From Pseudorhodoplanes sp. (GTDB taxonomy: Bacteria; Pseudomonadota; Alphaproteobacteria; Rhizobiales; Xanthobacteraceae): a stretch of DNA of 9,861 nucleotides. A model generated the notes under the pieces. The model was given only the letters and a program-made list of their open reading frames with translations. It made no database searches and was not told the DNA's origin. The translations under genes and the position numbers were made by a program. Shown here one piece after another: positions 5,900 through 9,861 of the stretch. The stretch lies in contig WBUW01000070.1 in assembly GCA_008933495.1 (NCBI GenBank), positions 1 to 9,861 on the forward strand, given 5' to 3'. Each line of letters starts with the position of its first letter. The stretch's first letter is position 1.

Positions 5900-5917
5900 G
5901 CGCCAGCATGCTGGCGC
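5900..5917. repeat. Perfect 18-bp palindrome
   Basis: GCGCCAGCATGCTGGCGC reads the same on both strands with no spacer. It lies in the 166-bp gap between the membrane-protein gene and the end of the AraC-family gene, about 20 bp past the latter's stop. With no T-run it is not a classic terminator. It may form a tight hairpin at the mRNA 3' end or be a protein-binding site. Confidence 0.5.
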
Positions 5918-5927
5918 CGATACGGGC

Positions 5928-5953
5928 GGCGAACGGCTCAACGGCCGTTCGCC
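5928..5953 (-). repeat. Hairpin overlapping the stop codon of the AraC-family gene
   Basis: GGCGAACGG (5928-5936) and CCGTTCGCC (5945-5953) form a perfect 9-bp stem with an 8-nt loop that contains the TGA stop (5938-5940 on the minus strand). It lacks a U tract, so it is at best a 3'-end stabilising structure or part of a two-hairpin end together with the 18-bp palindrome just beyond it. Confidence 0.45.
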
Positions 5954-6828
5954 AGCCGGAATTCCAGCGGGGTAACGCCGGTCTGCTTCCTGAAAAAGCG
6001 GGCAAAATGCGAAGGATCGGCAAATTTCAGGTCATAGGCGATGTCGTGGACCGGACGGGCGGTGAAAACCAGTTCCCGCTTGGCTTCGGTCAGGACGCGC
6101 TGGCGGATCAGGTGCCCCGCGGTCACCCCGGTCGCCCGCTTGACGAGGTCGTTGAGCCGGTCCGGCGTCATCGCGAGCCGGTCGGCATAAAACGCGAGTT
6201 GCCGCTCGCTGCGGAAATGCTCCTCCACCAGCCGGCGCAGCGCCTCGACGACCGGATCCGCCGGCGCCAGCGTGACGCTCCCGGTTCGCGCCCGGCTCGC
6301 CGCAAGCCGTACCGCCTCGATCGCGATCAGCGCCAAGAGGGCGCGCATGGCGAGCCGATGCGCCTCGCGGGCCAGGAAACGCTCGCGGTCGAGCTCGTTG
6401 CACAAGGCCGTGAGCCGGCCAAGCTCCTCGGCATGATCCAACGGCACGATCGGCTCGGCGGCGAGCGCGCGCAGGCGGGCGAGCCCCTCCGCGGACTGCT
6501 CGCCGAGCGTCTCGGCCACATCCTCGCTGAAGCTGACCACCCAGCCGTCGGTCACGCCGGCCTGGAAGCGGAAACCATGCGCCACGTTCGGTTCGACGAT
6601 GATCGCACACGGCGCGGCAAAGGCGATACGCGTGGCCTCATAGGTCATGTCGCCGCCGCCGCGTTCGATAACGAGAATCTGAAACAGATTGCGGTGGCGA
6701 TGCGTGCGGATCAGCCAGTCGTGCAGCAGCGAGCGCGACGAGATCGTTTCGATGTGGATGAAATCGAACGCCTGATCGTCGGGCGGATCGCCATACAGAT
6801 GAAACAGCGGCAGAGCTTGCGCGGGCAT
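5938..6828 (-). CDS. AraC-family transcriptional regulator, PobR/PobC/HpaA-like
   Basis: This 296-aa protein has an N-terminal cupin-like sensing domain and a C-terminal AraC DNA-binding domain. The N-terminus (LFHLYGDPPDDQAFDFIHIETI, then SRSLLHDWLIRTHRHRNLFQIL to about 52) is the pattern I associate with AraC-type activators of 4-hydroxybenzoate or hydroxyphenylacetate genes (PobC, HpaA). The H43-R-H45 cluster sits where such cupins bind ligand. The first helix-turn-helix is about 211-234 and the second about 260-291, ending HDIAYDLKFADPSHFARFFRKQTGVTPLEFR. I start at 6826-6828 because homology begins there. An in-frame ATG at 7053 would add about 75 low-complexity residues. No Shine-Dalgarno is visible at 6828, and a promoter-like pair lies right next to it. 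It is divergent from livH and close to pcaBDC, so it may control either. The target is inference. Confidence 0.9.
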   Translation of the reverse strand: MPAQALPLFHLYGDPPDDQAFDFIHIETISSRSLLHDWLIRTHRHRNLFQILVIERGGGDMTYEATRIAFAAPCAIIVEPNVAHGFRFQAGVTDGWVVSFSEDVAETLGEQSAEGLARLRALAAEPIVPLDHAEELGRLTALCNELDRERFLAREAHRLAMRALLALIAIEAVRLAASRARTGSVTLAPADPVVEALRRLVEEHFRSERQLAFYADRLAMTPDRLNDLVKRATGVTAGHLIRQRVLTEAKRELVFTARPVHDIAYDLKFADPSHFARFFRKQTGVTPLEFRLANGR

Positions 6829-7076
6829 AGTGAAAGAATAGTCGAGAATGCCGGCAAGTAAATCGCAAGCGGAAGCCGCGCGCCCGCCTGTCCGCCAGCC
6901 GCCCCGCCCGCGATCGCCCGCCGTCAGCGTCCGGCGCCGAGGAAAAGCCGGGTGTGGCCCGTTTGCCGCGTTGCCGGCCTCTCCGCGCGCTGCTAAGAAA
7001 TCAAAGGCCGTCGGATGAACATTCGGAACTCCGGCCGACCGTGCCGGGGGCAAGCGGCAGCAGGGGCACTGCGCGG
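6829..7076. other. Divergent intergenic region between the AraC-family gene and livH
   Basis: The 248-bp gap must hold promoters for both directions. For the regulator there is a candidate at 6835-6862 (separate entry). For livH the best I can find is TTGCCG (6971-6976), a 17-bp spacer and TAAGAA (6994-6999), which is a poor match. Most of the rest is featureless GC-rich DNA; the livH side becomes slightly less GC-rich at about 6990-7030. Upstream-extended frames on both strands cross it but look non-coding. Confidence 0.5.
6835..6862 (-). promoter_or_regulatory. Candidate promoter of the AraC-family gene
   Basis: On the minus strand TTTACT (6862-6857), a 16-bp spacer and TATTCT (6840-6835) each match four of six bases of the sigma-70 consensus. 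Transcription would start about at the ATG (6828), giving a leaderless or nearly leaderless mRNA, which agrees with the lack of a ribosome site. It is weak evidence in a GC-rich genome. Confidence 0.3.
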
Positions 7077-7991
7077 ATGGAAGTCTTCGTCCAGCAACTG
7101 GTCAACGGCGTCACCCTCGGATCGATCTATGGGCTCATCGCCATCGGCTACACGATGGTGTACGGCATTATCGGCATGATCAATTTCGCCCATGGCGACG
7201 TGTTCATGGTCAGCGCCTTCATCGCCCTCATTGCCTTTCTCGCGCTCGTCGCGCTCGGCGTGACCGCCGTGCCGCTGGCGCTCTTTCTTGTGCTGCTCAT
7301 CGCCATGGCGCTGACCTCGCTTTATGGCTGGGCGGTCGAGCGCGTGGCCTATCGTCCGTTGCGCCGTTCGTTCCGGCTGGCGCCGCTGATTTCGGCGATC
7401 GGCATGTCCATCGTGCTGCAGAATTTCGTGCAGATCGCCCAGGGCGCCCGCGTCAAGCCGCTGCCGCCGCTGATCGGGGGCGGCTATACGCTGATCGAAA
7501 GCGACACTTTCGCCGTGCGCCTGTCGAACGTGCAAATCCTGGTCGTGCTGACCACGGTGGCGCTGATGGCGCTGTTTTCGTGGATCATCGCCCGCACCCG
7601 GCTCGGCCGCGACATGCGTGCCTGCGAGCAGGACCTCAAGATGGCCTCGCTGGTCGGGGTCGACGTCGACCGCACGATCGCGCTGACCTTCGTCATCGGC
7701 GCCGCGCTCGCCGCCGTCGCCGGCATCATGAACCTGCTCTATTACGGCGTGATCGATTTCTATATCGGATTCGTCGCCGGCGTGAAGGCGTTCACCGCCG
7801 CCGTGCTCGGCGGGATCGGCTCGCTGCCCGGCGCGATGCTGGGCGGGCTTTTGATCGGACTGATCGAGACATTCTGGTCGGCCTATTTCACCATCGAATA
7901 CAAGGATGTCGCGGCGTTCTCGATCCTCGTCATCGTGCTGATCTTCCTGCCGACCGGCATTCTCGGGCGGCCGGAAATCGAGAAAGTGTAA
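7077..7991 (+). CDS. livH: Branched-chain amino acid-type ABC transporter permease LivH
   Basis: The 304-aa integral membrane protein is one of the two permeases of a HAAT (LivFGHM) importer. Typical LivH blocks are VNGVTLGSIYGLIAIGYTMVYG (9-30), GMINFAHGDVFM (33-44), ERVAYRPLRRSFRLAPLISAIG (88-109) and the cytoplasmic ATPase-contact loop RLGRDMRACEQDLKMASLVGVDVDRT (175-200). It also has the C-terminal AVLGGIGSLPGAMLGGLLIGLIE block (242-264). The frame is open to 6954, but homology and normal length place the start at 7077, where the ribosome site is weak. livM follows after 15 bp. The genes usually named liv also serve aromatic acids, dicarboxylates and amides, so leucine transport is not implied. 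No substrate-binding-protein gene precedes it. Confidence 0.94.
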   Translation: MEVFVQQLVNGVTLGSIYGLIAIGYTMVYGIIGMINFAHGDVFMVSAFIALIAFLALVALGVTAVPLALFLVLLIAMALTSLYGWAVERVAYRPLRRSFRLAPLISAIGMSIVLQNFVQIAQGARVKPLPPLIGGGYTLIESDTFAVRLSNVQILVVLTTVALMALFSWIIARTRLGRDMRACEQDLKMASLVGVDVDRTIALTFVIGAALAAVAGIMNLLYYGVIDFYIGFVAGVKAFTAAVLGGIGSLPGAMLGGLLIGLIETFWSAYFTIEYKDVAAFSILVIVLIFLPTGILGRPEIEKV

Positions 7992-8006
7992 GGCCGGGGC
8001 AGCGGC

Positions 8007-9320
8007 GTGGCGCACGAGGCCCAATCCAGATCGCCGTCGTTCGATGTGTGGCGCGCGCTCAAGAATGCCACGCTCGCCGCACTGGTGGCGTTCGGCCTGT
8101 TCTCGCTCCTGATCGGGCTGCGCACCGAACAGGGACCGACCGGCGCGCTGATCCTGATTCCGCGCGCCTGGGAATTGTTCTGGCTCGTCGCCGCGGCGTT
8201 CGTCGGTGTGTTCCTGCGCGAGCTGCTGTTCGGCCGGCAGCGCGAGACGCTGGCGCACTTCATCCCCGCACCGGTACGCACCGCCGTCGCGCGGATCGCG
8301 CCCTATTTCAGATATGCGTTGCTCGGGTTTGCGCTCGCGGTTCCGGTGATCTTCTACAACGATCGCTATCTGCTCGATCTGTCGATCCAGATCCTGACCT
8401 ACGTCATGCTCGGCTGGGGGCTGAATATCGTCGTCGGTCTCGCCGGCCTGCTCGACCTCGGCTATGTCGCCTTCTATGCGGTCGGCGCCTATTCGTATGC
8501 CCTGCTGGCGCAGAATTTCGGCCTCAGTTTCTGGATCTGCCTGCCGCTCGCCGGCATCCTCGCCGCGTTCTGGGGAATCCTGCTCGGCTTTCCGGTGCTG
8601 CGGCTGCGCGGCGATTATCTCGCGATCGTCACGCTCGCCTTCGGCGAAATCATCCGCCTCGTGCTGATCAACTGGCAGAGTTTGACCGGCGGCCCGAACG
8701 GAATTTCCGGCATCGCGCGCCCGAGCTTTTTCGGCTTGCCGTTTACCGCCGACGACAACGGCTTTGCCGCGACCTTCGGGTTCGAATTCTCGCCAAACCA
8801 TCGCGTCGTATTCCTCTATTATCTCATCCTCATTCTCGCGCTGATCACCAATGCGGTCACGATCCGCCTGCGCCGGCTGCCGATCGGACGCGCCTGGGAG
8901 GCGCTGCGCGAGGACGAAATCGCCTGCCGCTCGCTCGGCATCAACACGACGAACACCAAGCTGACCGCCTTTGCGATCGGCGCCATGTTCGGCGGTTTCG
9001 CCGGCTCCTTCTTTGCGACCCGGCAGGGCTTCATCAGCCCGGAAAGCTTCACCTTCGGGGAGTCCGCGCTCGTGCTGGCCATCGTCGTCCTGGGCGGCAT
9101 GGGATCGCAGATCGGGGTCGCGGTCGCGGCCGCCGTCATGCTCGGCGGTTTCGAGCTGTTCCGCGAATTTGAGCAATACCGCATGCTCGTATTCGGCTTC
9201 GCCATGGTGGCGATCATGATCTGGCGGCCGCGCGGCCTAGTCGCGACCCGCCTGCCGTCGGTCTTTCTCAAGGAGCGCAAGCTGGTATCGGCCGCGATGG
9301 TCAGCGAGGGCCGCGGATGA
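8007..9320 (+). CDS. livM: Branched-chain amino acid-type ABC transporter permease LivM
   Basis: This 437-aa protein is the second permease of the HAAT importer and partners LivH in the inner membrane. Residues 1-115 form the extra N-terminal domain found in many proteobacterial LivM proteins (two hydrophobic helices at about 20-38 and 55-72). The permease core follows, with GLNIVVGLAGLLDLGYVAFY (138-157), LRLRGDYLAIVTLAFGEIIRL (198-218) and LTGGPNGISGI (226-236). The ATPase-contact loop is RAWEALREDEIACRSLGIN (295-313), and FGGFAGSFFATRQGFISPESF and VLGGMGSQIG lie near the C-terminus. The start is a GTG at 8007, 15 bp after livH; I see no ATG giving this N-terminus, and the GGGG upstream is a modest ribosome site. 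The stop overlaps livG's start (ATGA), which implies coupled translation. Confidence 0.93.
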   Translation: MAHEAQSRSPSFDVWRALKNATLAALVAFGLFSLLIGLRTEQGPTGALILIPRAWELFWLVAAAFVGVFLRELLFGRQRETLAHFIPAPVRTAVARIAPYFRYALLGFALAVPVIFYNDRYLLDLSIQILTYVMLGWGLNIVVGLAGLLDLGYVAFYAVGAYSYALLAQNFGLSFWICLPLAGILAAFWGILLGFPVLRLRGDYLAIVTLAFGEIIRLVLINWQSLTGGPNGISGIARPSFFGLPFTADDNGFAATFGFEFSPNHRVVFLYYLILILALITNAVTIRLRRLPIGRAWEALREDEIACRSLGINTTNTKLTAFAIGAMFGGFAGSFFATRQGFISPESFTFGESALVLAIVVLGGMGSQIGVAVAAAVMLGGFELFREFEQYRMLVFGFAMVAIMIWRPRGLVATRLPSVFLKERKLVSAAMVSEGRG

Positions 9321-9861
9321 GCGCACGCGGGACCCCGATACTTTCGGTCGAACATCTGACCATGCGGTTTGGCGGCCTCGTGGCGATCGACGACGTGTCG
9401 TTCGCGGCGCAGCGCGGCGACATCACCGCCCTGATCGGGCCGAACGGCGCCGGCAAGACCACCGTCTTCAACTGCATCACCGGCTTCTACAAGCCGACCG
9501 TCGGCATGATCCGCCTCGCCCATCCGACCGGCGAAATCTTCCTGCTCGAGCGGCTGCTCGATTTTCGCATTTCGCAGATCGCGCGCGTGGCCCGCACCTT
9601 CCAGAATATCCGCCTGTTTCCCGGCATGACGGTTCTGGAAAACCTCCTGATCGCCCAGCACAATCCGCTCATGCGCGCCTCCGGCATGACGGTGCTCGGG
9701 CTGCTCGGCGTGCGCGGCTTCACCAACGCCGAGCGCGCCGCGATCGACCACGCCAAATACTGGCTCGACCGGATCGGGCTCATCGCGCGCGCCGACGATC
9801 CGGCCGGCGAACTGCCCTACGGCGCGCAGCGCCGCCTTGAAATCGCGCGCGCCATGTGTAC
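9317..9861 (+). CDS. livG: HAAT-type ABC transporter ATP-binding protein LivG (3' end cut by window)
   Basis: The visible 181 codons cover most of the ATPase up to just before the Walker B motif. The Walker A is GPNGAGKT (41-48), the Q-loop is FQNIRLFPGMTVLENLL (95-111), and the ABC signature has the LivG-typical form LPYGAQRRLEIARAMC (166-181) in place of LSGGQ. Between Walker A and the Q-loop is the alphaproteobacterial variant insert HPTGEIFLLERLLDFRISQIA (from 69), where E. coli LivG has a shorter strand and helix. The ATG overlaps the livM stop by four bases, with GAGGG upstream. The order H-M-G predicts livF next, beyond the window. The frame is intact to the last base. Confidence 0.95.
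   Translation, partial: MSARGTPILSVEHLTMRFGGLVAIDDVSFAAQRGDITALIGPNGAGKTTVFNCITGFYKPTVGMIRLAHPTGEIFLLERLLDFRISQIARVARTFQNIRLFPGMTVLENLLIAQHNPLMRASGMTVLGLLGVRGFTNAERAAIDHAKYWLDRIGLIARADDPAGELPYGAQRRLEIARAMC

Noticed and set aside
6993..9176. Very long minus-strand open frame opposite livH-livM
   Set aside because: Its translation is rich in D, E, R, Q and H with no fold-like pattern, typical of the antisense of GC-rich membrane-protein genes; the plus-strand genes have unmistakable motifs.
1..9861. CRISPR arrays, tRNA or rRNA genes, insertion sequences, prophage or defence genes
   Set aside because: No regular spaced repeats, tRNA-like segments, transposase or integrase motifs, or defence-type domains were seen on either strand.

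Overview
The window is high-GC, densely packed chromosomal DNA that looks like an alphaproteobacterium of the order Hyphomicrobiales (Bradyrhizobium / Rhodopseudomonas / Xanthobacteraceae neighbourhood). This rests on a BA14K-family secreted protein, a composite intergenic palindromic repeat of a kind I recall from those genomes, Liv-type aromatic/amino-acid ABC transporter genes of the alphaproteobacterial variant, and scattered catabolic gene sets. Genus-level placement is inference.

Left part (1-2436): genes of a molybdenum-hydroxylase (CO dehydrogenase / xanthine dehydrogenase family) lie on the minus strand. They are the iron-sulfur subunit coxS (158-625), followed by the start of the large subunit coxL (1-130, cut by the window edge). 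Further upstream on the same strand are a coxG-type SRPBCC protein (1327-1776) and, 18 bp before it, a polysaccharide-deacetylase-fold protein (1795-2436). Between coxG and coxS sits a plus-strand gene for a small exported BA14K-family protein (929-1255) with its own intrinsic terminator (1279-1303). The S-then-L order without an M gene upstream fits the 'form II' or other-substrate branch better than a classical CO dehydrogenase.

Middle part (2437-5227): a non-coding stretch with two hairpin-forming repeats (2501-2609) precedes a plus-strand operon pcaB-pcaD-pcaC. These genes encode three consecutive steps of the protocatechuate branch of the beta-ketoadipate pathway: cycloisomerase, enol-lactone hydrolase and carboxymuconolactone decarboxylase. 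The ring-cleaving dioxygenase genes pcaHG are not in the window.

Right part (5265-9861): a convergent minus-strand gene encodes an unrecognised four-helix membrane protein. Next comes a minus-strand AraC-family regulator resembling the PobR/PobC/HpaA type that senses hydroxylated aromatic acids. Divergent from it is the start of a branched-chain-amino-acid-type ABC transporter, livH-livM-livG (livG cut by the window end). The likely theme is uptake and breakdown of aromatic acids: the transporter may import an aromatic acid, the AraC protein may sense it, and the pca enzymes finish its degradation. That link is inferred from position only. Nothing in the window looks like a new defence or mobile system. 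The most interesting points are the odd coxG/deacetylase pairing, the deacetylase with a substituted metal-ligand motif, the repeat element in front of pcaB, and the regulator/transporter/pca arrangement.
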